From: Steromphala cineraria
Taxonomy: Eukaryota; Mollusca; Gastropoda; Trochida; Trochidae
Direction: 5' to 3'
Assembly (NCBI GenBank): GCA_916613615.1
Contig: OU744732.1
Coordinates: 57,682,727 to 57,746,726 of the forward strand
DNA length: 64,000 nucleotides
A program made the position numbers and the translations under genes. Every line of letters starts with the position of its first letter. Positions within the stretch are counted from its first letter, which is position 1. Positions 27,041 to 39,199 of this stretch are shown piece by piece. The notes beneath the pieces were generated by a model. The model did not search any database, was not told the DNA's origin, and was given only the letters and a program-made list of their open reading frames with translations.

Positions 27041-27119
27041 TTATAATATCCACATCAAGTTCACTTAAATTTTACTCAAGGATAAAACATGATTTCTGTC
27101 CTGAGAAATACTTATCAAT

Positions 27120-27545
27120 TAACAATGCGACTTTAGGAGATACTTGACAAAGTTACGCTGTAATATACATGGTTTCAGAATGAACTCTTACAGATATCGA
27201 AATTCAGATTCTTTTTGCAAATCTCAGTTAGAAAATGAATTCTATGTTGTTTTAATATGTTCAAAATATGATGAATTAGGGCTTAAATATCTTCCAGGTT
27301 ATTGTCAGCACAACCCGAACATGTACAAATTGATTAACCTGTTATCAACTGTTGATTATGATAGTCTTTTCAAGCTTTGTCTTTTCTTAGATAAGGTGTT
27401 CAAACTAAGAAGCAATGGGTCTACTTTGTATCAAACTTAAACATTGTTTTATGTGGCGCAGTTAACTTTATCCATCTTGTATTTTACACATGTTGTACTG
27501 TTGGCCACATGGCCATTTATACGAAATAAATGAATGAATTAAACT
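27120..27545 (+). pseudogene. Decayed LINE 3' end (reverse-transcriptase C-terminus)
   Basis: The frame 27144-27440 (98 codons) contains RNSDSFCKS, then FYVVLICSKYDEL, KYLPGYC and FLDKVFKLR. This layout matches the C-terminal tail of bivalve non-LTR retrotransposon polyproteins (consensus of the type DEYHFVLICPxY..LR..YLP.Y). The reverse-transcriptase core is absent. The 3' end runs through GGCCACATGGCC to AATAAATGAATGAATT, a typical LINE terminal tail. It abuts the right end of the foldback element. Its ATG is not a real start. Confidence 0.65.
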
Positions 27546-27840
27546 TTGAAGTAAAATATAATCTTCACTAGTCAAAGAGTATATTTACACGGTTTCAGCT
27601 TTCTGTGCCTTTTGCTTCTGGAGAAGAAAATGAAAGTTTTAAGGGCCTGACCCCTCTAGGCCCTTATTAGGGGTCAAAGGGCCACCAAAGCTACAATTTA
27701 TAATCCTCACAAGTCAAGGAGTCTGTACACAAAGTTTCAGTTTTCAAGGCGTTATGGTTCCGGAGACGAAGATGAAAATATGTTTTATAGGCGTGGCCCC
27801 TGTGGCCCTTATTAGGTCACCAAAGCTACAATTTTTAATC
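27545..27840 (+). repeat. Dispersed retroelement-like repeat, two internal units
   Basis: Two diverged units share CAAAGAGT or CAAGGAGT, a GTTTCAG motif, a TTCTGGAGA or TTCCGGAGA motif and CCCTTATTAGG. Related pieces lie at about 4990-5165 and 11600-11780. No gene. Confidence 0.5.
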
Positions 27841-28440
27841 CTTTTGATGGCAAGTTATTGCGACAGTAAACTATTTGGAAATGGAGCGTTGTTAGCGAAT
27901 TACATGTAGAGCTGCGCATCCAGAAGACGTGAGATATATAATGATCGGCGTATAAGTATAAATACTCGTTTTTGATTGGCTGACGATCGACTCGTTTTAT
28001 CTTATGTACCCCGGGACGCTCACCTCTTACGGTGTACACATTTCATGTACCCTGCTGCCATAGCAACAACTCCTCTCCGAGAAGAGGTGTCGCAATGCAT
28101 TAACATGACGTTACCAAATGACGCACGAGGTGTGCAGAGTTTACATAAGTTCGATTAGCTGTTTTCGTGATTATTAATTGTAGATTTGTTTCCCCATCAT
28201 TATTTGTTTTATTTGGAAACAAATTCCTCATTGCATTACTTGCACATTCCATAGAATTAAAATGAAATAGTTTTTAAGCATGTGTAGGCTAGTAGTTTTA
28301 CTATACTCGATTCATAACATTTCAGTCGGGTTGGATGACGCCATTTTGTTTACATAAGGGGTCAAGATCGTTCAAGCGGTGATGGCTCATCCGTTAACGG
28401 CAATCAAAAATAAATGAATATATTTCCTTCTGACATGACG

Positions 28441-28604
28441 GTAAGATAAATTCGTTGTATGCTTTATCCTCGGGTAATACGGTCTGATGTACCATCTTTG
28501 TAGAAATGTCAGCCCTCGCCTTGCGGCTCGGGCAACATTTTCTACAAAGATGGTACATCAAACCGTATTACCCTCGTGAGAAGCAAATTTAAACAACTTA
28601 TAAT
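28441..28604. mobile_element. Small foldback element (about 164 bp)
   Basis: Long inverted arms (about 28469-28510 and 28534-28576; for example GTACCATCTTTGTAGAAA against TTTCTACAAAGATGGTAC) flank a GC-rich loop. The left end is GTAAGATAAATTCGTT, identical to 12497-12512. The right end is AACTTATAAT, identical to 27038-27047. Both ends are thus shared with the giant foldback element. Confidence 0.6.
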
Positions 28605-29307
28605 GTACCATGATTTATTTCAAATTTTACAATTTCTTCTATTACACGTTTTAATGATCTCGTGTAAGAAAATGAAAACAATCTTGATGTTCGGAATAAA
28701 GAATGATCGTCGTAAAGTGGTGTGTGCTTAGGAGGGAGTCGGGGAAAACGGTATTCCTCACAACTCAATTATTATTCCTATAAATTTGTTATACAGAAAT
28801 AAAAAATAAAAAAATAGAAACATTGATATGATATCTTATGAAATAGCACCCCTGTTCCCAACTATCACATCTTACACACTCTTGTCTGATGTCCTGTTCC
28901 AACGCAATCCATCATATTCCCAATCTCTGATATTCCGTGCTTAAGCTACTAAACCCTTTAATGTGTGACTACAGAACCCATAAGTGCCTCGTTAATGTTC
29001 ACTGATCAATTATCAAAGTACCAATAGCTCGCGGCTCTAGACAGACCATTTGACAAAATGAACCATTTACATTGATTTTATTAGAACCACTTTCTGTTCA
29101 GCGACCCCTACTTAATGCTTTATCAGTACATACTGCTTTAAAGATTCTATTTCATACTATATGTCCTGATACCATATGAGAAAGCAATATTACTTCTTGC
29201 CATAATGTTGATTACTTTTTACATTTCTTAGTTACTGTTTAAGTACACTTTTAATCGCCGCATATACCTAATTCACTACAATTGCTGTATATTTTCCATA
29301 AGTTTAA
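28605..29307. other. Non-coding DNA, nothing recognised
   Basis: No ORF, repeat boundary or RNA-like structure stood out in this AT-rich stretch. Confidence 0.4.
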
Positions 29308-29500
29308 AGGCTTGTGATTGTACCGTGGGAAATGTAAGTGCTCCTGTCAAACCCTCGGTACATGGGTACCTGGTAAAAGTCGTGTTGGAGGATTGAGCGA
29401 TTATATGTCTGCCCGGTTCGGGCCAAGCTAATGGAGCGCTTTGAGTCCACAAAGTGGAGATTTGGCGCTATATAAAAGTTATCAATTATAATAATTATCA
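29308..29500 (+). repeat. SINE with GCGCTATATAAA tail
   Basis: Motifs in order: GGCTTGTGATTGTACCGTGG, GTGCTCCTGTCA, ACATGGGTACCTGG, GAGCGCTTTGAGTCC, GGCGCTATATAAA. The order resembles a common molluscan tRNA-related SINE. The minus-strand ORF over it is not a gene. Confidence 0.6.
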
Positions 29501-29588
29501 AATTTGGTCTTTATCGAATCTCTGCTTCCTCTCTCTTTAACTCTTCTTCATTTTGTATCCGTGTTAGACTCCCAACTCACTCACTTCA

Positions 29589-29608
29589 TCTATATATATA
29601 TATATATA
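29589..29608. repeat. (TA)n microsatellite
   Basis: About ten TA units. Confidence 0.9.
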
Positions 29609-29741
29609 GTGGATATATCACAATTCGGTATTATCTCTGTGACATTTTTATGATCACAACATGTACACTGCGCAGACATTTTTGTCAGTGATGATCATAT
29701 CCTGGCGATTATCATGTCCACATCTTCACCCTTAAAGGGGC

Positions 29742-30062
29742 AGTAGCACCTTGTTTGATAATTTTATATTTCCAATTTTTCACCGATAAAAAGATAATGC
29801 TAAATGGCACAAGCCAATCATCAATAGTCAGAGGACAAAGTATGAAGATTCACATAAAATCCATTGGCGGCAATTTTGTGTGAACACCTTTAATTCATTT
29901 TGTGTAAGAAAAAGGAATCGCATGGCTATACCTTACGTTATATATTTGAATTATTACTGTTCGATTAAGTTTAAATATATTGTCTTTCAATTGGAAACAT
30001 TAATTTTTATTTTCTTGACATCATCTTATACTCCCTCTAAAAACGTACAACTGCCCCTTTAA
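29742..30062 (-). mobile_element. TTAA MITE, copy 4 (reverse orientation)
   Basis: TTAA lies at 29742-29745 and 30059-30062. The ends are AGGGGCAGTAGCACC and CGTACAACTGCCCCT. The interior is collinear with copy 3. The 60-codon ORF inside is not a gene. Confidence 0.85.
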
Positions 30063-30619
30063 CCAAACCAACGTATTGCCTTTATCATCTGCTCGTGTAT
30101 CAGTCGTACCTATATTGGAACGTACATGAAAAATTAACAGAACAATCTGCTAATCCAATCAAACAGTTCAGCAGGGCTCAAGTTCCATCCTTGAGTGAAT
30201 CATCCAATTTATCCAAATGTTGGTGTAGCAGACAGACAGAATATTTTATTTATGTAAAAAAAGTACAAATAATAATAAAAAATAAAAAAAAATAAGAAAT
30301 CGGATAAAAACAATAGGTCTTCCAGACTTTGTCTTGAAGACCTAAAAATGTACACATAGCTAAGAAGATATAAACTCATATAAACAACATGGAAGTTCTA
30401 AAACATTAACCATATAACATACTACGGCGTTTAGTTAAAATCTCCTGGAAGGGTTTGGAAACGATAAAAATTAGGTCATGGGAACTAAAAATATAAATAA
30501 ACATTTCTTCATAAGAAAGTGAACTAAAATGAGGTAAATTTATCCGGCATGAGTTGTAGCATGTCCATCTGTGTTTTACTGTGTCTTCTCCTTTCCCTTG
30601 TTTGTTGAAACATAATTAT

Positions 30620-31560
30620 CTCGCAACAACGAAGTTGCGGGGGTTATTGAAATTGGTACCGTACGTCCGTTACACTTTATGTCCGGGTCAAACTTTAGAC
30701 TAACAACCATTTCAATTCAAATTCAGAGTGGAAATGAAGAAATATGTAATAATATGACGGTGTTTCATGAAGAACAATTTTGAAAATAGTTTTGAACAAT
30801 TTTGCCTTTTTTGGCAGCAAATGAGGAATCGGTTGGTTAATCTTTTACAAGTCCTGTCCGGCTCACAGCTTCGAAATTAATCATCACATGTTGATCAAAT
30901 TTGATATGGAGATACATAATTCTATGAAGGTGTGTCATGAAGAACAACTTTTAAAATATTCTGGTAAAATTTTGCCTTTTTTGGCAAAAAATTTAGGACT
31001 TTGTTGGAAAACTGTTACAATTCCTGTACAGCTCACAAGTTCATCACGTGTTGATTAAATTTGATATGGAGATTTTGTGTAAAACTTTGCCTTTTTGGGG
31101 GAAATATAATGACTGTTAGAAAAATGTTGCAAATCCTGTCCGTCTCACAACTTCGAAAATAATCATCACATTTTGATAAAATTTGACATTGCGATACATA
31201 ACCATATAAAGATATGTCATAACTTTGCAATGTAAAACATATTAATAAACTCTAATCTATGATGGAAATTAAGGACTTTGTTTAAAAAAAAACACCCAAA
31301 AAATTCACTCCCGAACTGATGATCATTTTTGGGATCAAATGTGATATTGAGATACAGACTGACACGAATGCTTGTCATGATTAACAATTTCGAAATTATT
31401 ATGTAACATGTTATTTAAATTGGCAAAAAAAGGAGGATTGTTGGGGAAAACTGGTAGGAGTCTTAACTATATCTCAAAGGTTTATAAAACTTGGGATTGA
31501 GATTCAAATTGACATGAGGATATAAATATGATATGAAATTTGTCAAATTTCAAACTTGTC
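30620..31560. repeat. Diverged tandem units of about 175 bp, copy A
   Basis: It starts with the palindrome CGCAAC...GTTGCG (30622-30639). Units follow with CATGAAGAACAA, TTTTGCCTTTTTTGG, CCTGTCCG or CCTGTACA, CTCACAA and TTGATATGGAGAT in order. The partner block in copy B is about 42900-43760. It is a dispersed molluscan repeat type with no coding potential. Confidence 0.6.
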
Positions 31561-32126
31561 TGTCTAGAAAGTCAACACTATAATTTTTGTTTTTATTAAC
31601 TTTTATTTTGTTGCATTATTAGATTGGATTTGCTCTTTTTAAATTTAATGGAAATAATGTTGTACAAGTTAGCTCTAATTGATAAAAAGTGTTAAATTTG
31701 AAAGAATATATTTGTGAGTCATTGTTTGATTACATGTTCTCCTTTGGTTTGTTTATGCACAAATTGATCAAGGAGATTCTAAATGCATAATTCCATATAG
31801 TATTGGTTTGATTTCAATTTGTCAGTTTACTTGAATTATTCCCAACAGTGAACATAATGTTGGTATCATTAATGTTTTGATGAGAACAGTTTTCTTCATA
31901 TCCTGGAAGTGTTTTGTTATTTTGTGTGACAAAATAAAAAAAAACTGATAAAGGAAAACCTATATTATTGTGCAATTTGCGGGGGATATAGCTCGACCAT
32001 GTCAGCTGCTTCTTTTATTCACGAGATGGTACATGGACGGATTGACCAACAAGCTCCGAATAGCTTATTTTAAGGCGGCTCCAATACAACTTCATTTATA
32101 CATATATACAAACAGATGTTATATAT

Positions 32127-33125
32127 ACGTCATACCATGATTCAAATTCAAAGATATATACAGTGACGTTGCATGTTTACCAATTTTGCCAGTCATAATT
32201 CTAAAGTGTGATTAAGAAATTTCAAATCGATATATATAGTTTTATTGTAAAACGATGCACATCCACGTAGTTCCGTGTTAATAGAAAACCCTTTCCCCTG
32301 TTTGTTATTCGACCCTCTCATCATATTCATTTTGCATATGGGCATATTCTATACGCATATCTTTATATTAAATTTTCTTTCGAATAGGCATGAGTTAATT
32401 AATGGTTTGGGGTTGAATGTATTAGTTCAAGGCTAAAGGCCGATTGAAACAGTATTTTGAATATGTCAGTGGACATCGCTTTATCATAATATCTGTTCGT
32501 TACAGTGATTTTATGGACGCATCTATTGTGTACCTTGTGAAAGAAATTAATACTATGTTTTACACAAATAAAGTCATTATTTGATAATAATCTATGGTTT
32601 AAATTGTTAAAACGAAATTGCAAACATTACGTCATACCATGATTCAAATTCAAAGATATATACAGTGACGTTGCATGTTTACCAATTTTGCCAGTCATAA
32701 TTCTAAAGTGTGATTAAGAAATTTCAAATCAATATATATAGTTTTATTGTAAAACGATGCACATCCACGTAGTTCCGTGTTAATAGAAAACCCTTTCCCT
32801 TGTTTGTTATTCTACCCTCTCATCATATTCATTTTGCATATGTGCATATTCTATACGCAAGTCTTTTTATTAAATTTTCTTTCGAATAGGCATGAGTTAA
32901 TTAATATTTTGGGGTTGAATGTATTAGTTCAAGGCTAAAGGTCGATTGTAACAGTATTTTGAATATATCAGTGGAAATCGCTTTATCATGATATCTGTTC
33001 GTTACAGTGATTTTATGGACGCATCTATTGTGTACCTTGTGAATGTAATACTATGTTTTACACAAATAAAGTCATTATTTGATAATAATCTTAGGTTTAA
33101 ATTGTTTAAACGAAATTGCAAACAT
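32127..33125 (+). repeat. Tandem duplication of a 502-bp unit, only in copy A
   Basis: The unit beginning ACGTCATACCATGATTCAAA starts at 32127 and again at 32629. Copy B has one unit (from about 44514). The minus-strand ORF at 32399-32623 is intact in only one unit and is not a gene. Confidence 0.85.
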
Positions 33126-33769
33126 AAATCAATATATGGACATTATGTGTGATCAGCGGTTTTGGTTAAAACAATTGCCTGTTTAATATACACTTAATAC
33201 ACATGGTGTACACTTAAAGTGATTAAGACAAATATTTTTATTCCCGAAGAAATTTGGTTCGACAAACAAGCAAAACTCCCCTTATATTAATGCCTCACAA
33301 GTAGATAGATCAAACAATTAAATGCACAAGAACCGAATAAATGACGAGCTAAGACATAATCTAATTGTATTCTACATACATGAGTAATTGTAGACATTTT
33401 AACATGATTTTTCAAAGCGTTTAATCTTGATGATGTAGTGATGAAAGGACTAAACTAAACTATTCATATAAGCAAAACTGTTTTCTTTAGGTTTTTTCAT
33501 TTAACACAGTTTAGAGGCTATAGCCATTTACATAGAGAAACGAATTACTTCTTACGGTTGTATACAACCTGCATAAAAAGAGATAATGCATAACATCTTG
33601 ATTTTGATATACGATTTATATATCAATGAGAGAGTTTGAGTGTAACATCTTTTCGTAAATAATTCAATTGTTAAACAAGATTGTGTTGTACAGAGAACAT
33701 AGGACGAGGGGGGAAGGAAAGACATTTTATAACCAAATTACTCGTGTACAGACTTAGCAGTCAAAGGGA

Positions 33770-33871
33770 AGTAATGTGAAGTGTGTAGAGTTATATCCCT
33801 TTGGTCACAAGTCTAAATCACAACTCTCTGTCAGTTCGTTCAAATCTTGCGCTGAGAGTAAACATGTAACA
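33770..33871 (+). promoter_or_regulatory. Possible non-coding first exon of PIP-box gene A
   Basis: The first coding exon begins at a splice acceptor, so an upstream exon is expected. A stretch ending at a GTAAGG donor (GT at 33872-33873) is well conserved in copy B (donor GT at 45905-45906). This is a weak inference from conservation and the donor only; no promoter element is clear. Confidence 0.2.
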
Positions 33872-35474
33872 GTAAGGTTTAGTGAGAATTTCTAAGTAAT
33901 TGAATTATAGATTATAAATGAATACAATATACATAATTTTGAAAAATACAATTATTGAATAAACACATGCAATTATGTTCTAGACCACGATTTTGTTTAT
34001 GACATTGAGTGATAACATATCATCTACAAACAGGCATTCGTTATCACCCCTAATCCTACATCCCCTTGCTGTTGGGTTGAAGTTGATTTTAACTGTATTT
34101 TATTTCCATAAAACATTATACAACATACACAACATTCAGAATAATAGTAATACAATAGGGGGAAAGGATAAGCAAACAGGCAGCAAATGCCTATCTCCTG
34201 AAAAACGTAAAATGATTAAGATATATAATACATTGGTGGAAATACAAAATTTTGTTATTATTCCTACAATACTCCAATTTATATTTAGCTTTTTCAGGGT
34301 TGAAGTTTAGCGTCTTTTCCCACTATTGAGTGAAGTCGCCGCCGTGTGGACTATGCCTTAGTTTCTTCCATGAATGGGGACATAAAATTTAGAATAGTTT
34401 ATAGACACCCAAATAAGGTTCTAACGTAGTAAAGATAAAATAAGTTGGAATTTGGAAACATAGATTTTGTTACATCCCCATCTTTTCTTATCTTTAAACT
34501 ATTTATTCTGTATGACCACAAAATATATTTTCAATAGCACTATAGAAAAAAATACAGGTACAACAACACCTGTTTTGCTTTGTTGTTACAAGCAGTTGAA
34601 ATATTGATTACCGACTAACAAGATATGTCAGATATCACAACAGTGTTAATTGAACACTACGACATGAAAGGCAGTCGTCACTTACATCAACTAATCTGCC
34701 TGTTGTTTTTGTTAATCCTTTTGTTTTTGACAAGTATAGATCTAAATTTGAGTTCATCCTGTTAAATACTGGCTTCGGCATTTCGTGTATAAAATGCAAT
34801 TCATTGCTGGATAGACTACATTAACCAGATTTAGTGAAGAATATAAACATTATACACAGTCTCCTGTTACAGAGAAAGTATTTGTATCTAGCTAATTAAG
34901 AGTTTTTTCTACATTGACCCAGCTCCATTCAAAAGGTACTGTTTTTTTACAAGTACATAAAATATCTGTTTTGATGGTAAATAACCGCATATTATAATAA
35001 CAATCTATGTCCACGGTTTTTTTCTTCCAGACAACTACGGGGAAAATTCATTTACATATTCTTTATCTCAAAATCTGCTCCTTCATCGTCCTAAACGTCC
35101 GACTCTCTCTGTCTTGGACAATAGGAATTGTTTTCCAAAAATTACTTTTAAAAGCAAAAGAGATTTATATTATCAAAAATTACATAGCCACAAGAAAAAT
35201 GATTTAATTATTGTGCAACTATCTGTACTGGTAAGGCATTAATATAAGCAGAGTTTTGCTAGTTTATTTAACCAGATCTTCCTGGAAATATATGTTTTGG
35301 ATTCTTAAAACAAAGGGCGGGTAATTTCAATACCTTTTCTCCCTGAGGGATATATAGTGTACAAGGATTACGTTTTAGATGATCATTCAATCCAAATGTC
35401 GTTCAAAATGTCATGCCAACAAGATTTTCTTAAACCTGGTCCTCTTTCTCCAGGCAAGCCCCGTGATCTCCATC

Positions 35475-37049
35475 ATGAGTCAGAGTCCTATCACCCAGTT
35501 CTTCAGCCCGACCAAGTCCTATAGACCCAGTGTACAGAAACACCAGGACAGTCCCCGACCTGCAGCCGACAACCTCATCTACCACGCTCTGAAGAGGATC
35601 AAGCTACAAGATGATCAGGACTGTCAGGTAAAGAGTTATACAATTGCATGTTTTAAGAAACAAATGTGTAGTTTCCTTAACTACACGATGATCAGACCTT
35701 TCAGCTAAAGACAATTGTATGCAAGAAACGAATTCCTGATAACAATTAAAGAAAGATTTTATTTGAAAGAAAGGTGGACATTCTGTCCATCCTCGATAAT
35801 CAAGGGCTGACCGTTTCGATGATAACTGAATATGATACCTGACTGAAATACTTCCTCCCCAGAAAATTGTGTACTTATCTGATTCTTAATAAACGATGCT
35901 AAACTAACCATGTAATAAAACTGATGACCTTCATTCTCGTGTAATTGTCATTACTTGTATTTTATCAGCACAGGTTATGATGTGATGATGTTAGGAAAAT
36001 GCTAGTGACATATTGGGGAAAACATTGTCCATGTTTAGCTAAGGATGGAATATAACACAGATGTAAATATGATACATGAGACGGCCTTGGTGTAGGATCA
36101 AGAAATATGCAATGATTATTATAAATGTTTTATATTTCCGAAGGTTTCAGTCATCAAGTCGGAAAACCTCGTCCACAAAGTTCCATCACCCAGGCGAGAT
36201 TCATACGCAATGTACACTGCAGCTGAACGGATGGACGCTCTTGAACAAGTCTCCCTCCGTGGCCTGACCGTCACCTCCAGACGCCTGAACATCCCCTGCA
36301 GCACTCTAGCCACATGGAGGAAGGATATCCTCGTCGGTGGTCGCGGGAATGTCACTGTACGGAGTCCTCTGAAGGGGAAGAGAAGTAAAACATCTGCACA
36401 GAAACTGACTTTCGGGTACGTATTTCATATTGCTAGGCAAACGAGGTAAACTAAGAAATGGTTCCTGCTGAAAAGTGCAGAGTAATTGAAGATTAGTGAG
36501 TTTATTGTGGAGTTGTTATATAACTGACTTCATTCTCATTTATTTTTCATTATATTACTTCAAGAAATCTATAGAGATATGGTTGGGTAGTAGGGTACCC
36601 TGAATAATATGACACACATGTACGTTAAGACATCAGACAAATCTGAAATTTGTACAAATATTGAATAAACCTGCAACAATGCCAGGATCAGGATGAACAA
36701 TTTTGTGAAACCTTTTTTAATATCATTTTCCCTTTCCAGTGACACAGAATCTGACGACTTATCCACATGGCTCTCAAATCTGCGTATCAACAAGAAGAGC
36801 GTGACCTTCGAGGACATCAAGGTCAAGATTCAGAAGAAACATGGCGAAGAAGCATTCAAGGCAAAGCGAGGCTGGTTGACGGAGTTCATGACCAAACATG
36901 GAGTGACTCTTGATCAGAGATCGAGGAATGCTGTTGCAGACTCTGACAGAGACATTAGACAGACCTGTGTGATTTCACAAGACAATATGCCAAACGGAGA
37001 TGCAAACATCGATCGAATCGATGAATCTGAGTACTTTAGTCTACGATAA
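35475..37049 (+). CDS. PIP-box protein with Psq/CENP-B-like and Tc5-type DNA-binding domains, copy A
   Basis: Three exons, 35475-35627, 36144-36415 and 36740-37049, join in frame through GT-AG introns to give 244 aa. Residues 3-10 (QSPITQFF) match the PCNA-interacting PIP box Q-x-x-I-x-x-F-F exactly. S11PTK, S66PRR and S125PLK are CDK-type sites, and KGKRSK (128-133) is a likely nuclear signal. Residues about 72-115 form a Psq/CENP-B-like helix-turn-helix (RRLNIPCSTLATWRKDI). Residues about 148-203 resemble the Tc5/CENP-B DNA-binding domain (FKAKRGWLTEFMTKHGV). No DDE catalytic domain follows; the protein ends DESEYFSLR. An acceptor (AG at 35452-35453) lies 21 nt before the ATG with an open frame, so an upstream coding exon is possible. 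I infer a nuclear, PCNA-linked DNA-binding protein derived from a pogo/Tigger-like transposase. I know no named orthologue. Confidence 0.75.
36567..36678 (+). repeat. 111-bp intron segment repeated elsewhere
   Basis: This part of intron 2 of gene A is matched in intron 2 of gene B (about 48480-48593) and in inverted orientation downstream of gene B (50001-50112). Confidence 0.75.
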
Positions 37050-37222
37050 AGCCTACCTATGGTTGGTCTATATGCAAGGTATTTGAGGATTGAATTCCAT
37101 GTGCTATTGATTTTGGTTGACAGTCGTGAATCATAATTCTGTTTTGTGTTATGAATCCTCTTTGAAGAGCTAAGCCTTAGTTACATCGATGTGATGGAGG
37201 GATGTTTGTATGATGATTGTGC

Positions 37223-37228
37223 AATAAA
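37223..37228 (+). terminator. Poly(A) signal of PIP-box gene A
   Basis: AATAAA lies 174 bp after the stop codon, with T-rich sequence following. The same signal is conserved in copy B. Confidence 0.6.
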
Positions 37229-37332
37229 CATTTAATATTCATTCTTTTTGTTATAAAACTCGTTCTAATATTATTTCAATTACAAATTTGCCCAATACCT
37301 GGCCGAGTCACACTCACCGAGTCACAATGTAA

Positions 37333-37401
37333 ATGGCGTCTATCGCTCGTGAACATCTAGTCCAAATACTTTGTTCAGATTACAAAAAGTTACTGAACTG
37401 A
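37333..37401 (+). pseudogene. Broken counterpart of a 42-aa small ORF
   Basis: It aligns with the ORF at 49247-49375 but has lost one base after AAAAAGTTA, giving a stop after 22 codons. The loss in one copy argues that the small ORF is not under strong constraint. It may instead be chance or an unrecognised exon. Confidence 0.3.
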
Positions 37402-38324
37402 ATGACGACCACCCTAAAACTGATTCTGAAAAGAAAAAACACACGGAGTAAGGCGTTTTAGTGAATATATAGAATTACACATAGAATTCACTTCCCTATT
37501 TCGATAGTCGAAAGTACTGTTTGGCTGACACTAAAAGATATAAGTTTGGTTATCTGAGATTTCAAACAAACCATAAATTCATCGTGTGGTTGATTTTGAC
37601 AACCAAAGGCGTCCACAACGCAGATTCGTTAAATTATCACGTATATTTTGGTCAGTTTTGACTTCTTAAGACTAGCAAATTAAAGACAGGGGCTAACATA
37701 TTGTTTCGATGGTCCATCATGTTAGTATGGACCACATCTTTTCTTATCCGTAGACACCTCTCAGACATCTTAGGGATATCTTGAGAAGGGTAGTAGACGG
37801 CCTATTTCCACAAGAGGTGCCAGGACTAAGAAAAGTAAGTATACCTCTCTGATATTGTCTTACTCGATCATTATCGAGTGACGTCACTGTTGGAGGAGAC
37901 ACATTTAGTGGTAAACAATGGAGTCAGATACAGTTAGCGATCTTGTAACCTCGCCATTTCAACATATCAATAAAATTGCATGAAACAATTGACCTTTTTG
38001 TTTAACATCGCTCAGTATGGTAATATATTAAATAGGGCTGAGTATTGCACCAAATTTTATATTGCAATATATTGCGTTATTCAGATTATGTATTGCAATA
38101 ATATTGCAATATATTGAAAAAAACACTACAACCTTCTTTTTATTCTTTTTATGCAGATCAAATATGACACATTTATTAGTGGACAATATTATGAAAGGGA
38201 TTGGAGGTAATGGGCGCAGTTTATTTTGTAAAACAAAAGGCAATGGAAGTCTAGGGACAAAAAAAAAACAATGAGAAAAGTATAGGGTTACCGACCATAA
38301 GGTTGTAATGGCAGCCCTAAAAAT

Positions 38325-38635
38325 CAAGTGCTAGTTGTTAACTTGAGAGGGGTTCGCATCACGAGTCGCAACGTAGCACAGGTAATCCCACAAGAGAATC
38401 ACGTTGATAGGACACCAAAAGTATGATCAAAAACAAGTGCTAGTTGTTAACTTGAGAGAGGTTCGCATCACGAGTCACAACGTAGCACATGTAATCCCAC
38501 AAGGCCGTCACATTGATAGGACACCAAAAGCATGAGCCAAAAACAAGTGCTAGTTGTTAACTTGAGAGGGGTTCGCATCACGAGTCGCAACGTAGCACAG
38601 GTAATCCCACAAGGCAATCACATTGATAGGACACC
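38325..38635 (+). repeat. 118-bp minisatellite, first array
   Basis: The units contain AAGTGCTAGTTGTTAACTTG, GGTTCGCATCACGAGTC, GTAATCCCACAAGG and TTGATAGGACACCAAAAGC. Three units. Confidence 0.9.
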
Positions 38636-39199
38636 AGCCTCCGAGGAAATCACGTCGAAAGGTCCGGCTTAAGCTTAAGCAACGTGAGCACCGACCCCCG
38701 AGGCCATCACATCGAGAGGCCGGGCTCAAAGCAGGACCTACGAGGCCGTCACATCGATAGGACCACAAAAGCAATATAAGAGCAAAAGCAATATAAGAGA
38801 TATGGATGCACCCTGGTAGTATCTGGAAATAGATGAGAGGGAGGACCAGCAGGAGTTTTACACTGACTGGTGTAGATGGGGAATTAGCAGGAAGGGTATT
38901 TGGAGGTAAAATACTGCCAGGGATGCATTTGGTCCCCAGACTCCACAATTTAATAACATGGACTGCACCGATTTTACTTTAACACTTGGAGGATGTAAAT
39001 AATGATAAAGAGTTATTAAAGACGTCCCGTTGCCTGAGTAAATCAAGTTGATGGTAATTTAATTTAAATTATTGTCTGTAAAAGAAACACCCTTCTGTCT
39101 GATATGGTATTGACATGGTATTGTCGGGTCAAAACAATGTCCCCGATTCACTGGCTGTAGAACAGTTAAGTCACAGGAAGAGAGTATACCCAATTGAAC

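Larger units (their letters stand above)
12497..27047. mobile_element. Giant foldback-like transposable element, about 14.5 kb
   Basis: Two long inverted arms enclose a divergent centre. The outermost about 200 bp of each arm are close to identical once reverse-complemented. Both arms then contain, in mirror order, a 37-bp minisatellite, a spacer and a 32-bp satellite. GTTATAAC occurs at both arm tips (12509-12516 and 27033-27040). The outer limits are set here by a 16-bp motif at 12497-12512 and a 10-bp motif at 27038-27047, both also seen at a small foldback element at 28441-28604. Arms made of tandem subrepeats are the hallmark of Foldback (FB)-type elements. No transposase was found inside, so the copy looks non-autonomous. 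Confidence 0.7.
30344..38028 (+). repeat. Segmental duplication, copy A
   Basis: About 7.7 kb are collinear with 42602-49965, high in identity including introns and flanks. The segment starts at CTAAAAATGTACACATAGC in both copies and fades out after a shared ATGGTAATAT near 38013-38028. Copy A differs by an extra tandem copy of a 0.5-kb unit (32127-33125) and by a longer stretch near 34100-34225. It contains the PIP-box gene at 35475-37049. Confidence 0.9.

Noticed and set aside
36076..36267. ORF reading exon 2 of gene A in a different frame (FQSSSRKTSS...)
   Set aside because: It would need an acceptor seven bases further on, and meets a stop. The frame used in the annotation joins all three exons without stops in both copies.
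36119..36355. 78-codon minus-strand ORF, also in copy B at 48033-48269
   Set aside because: It is the antisense shadow of the conserved HTH exon.
38325..38635. CRISPR-like array
   Set aside because: The units are contiguous 118-bp tandem repeats without unique spacers, in a eukaryotic genome.
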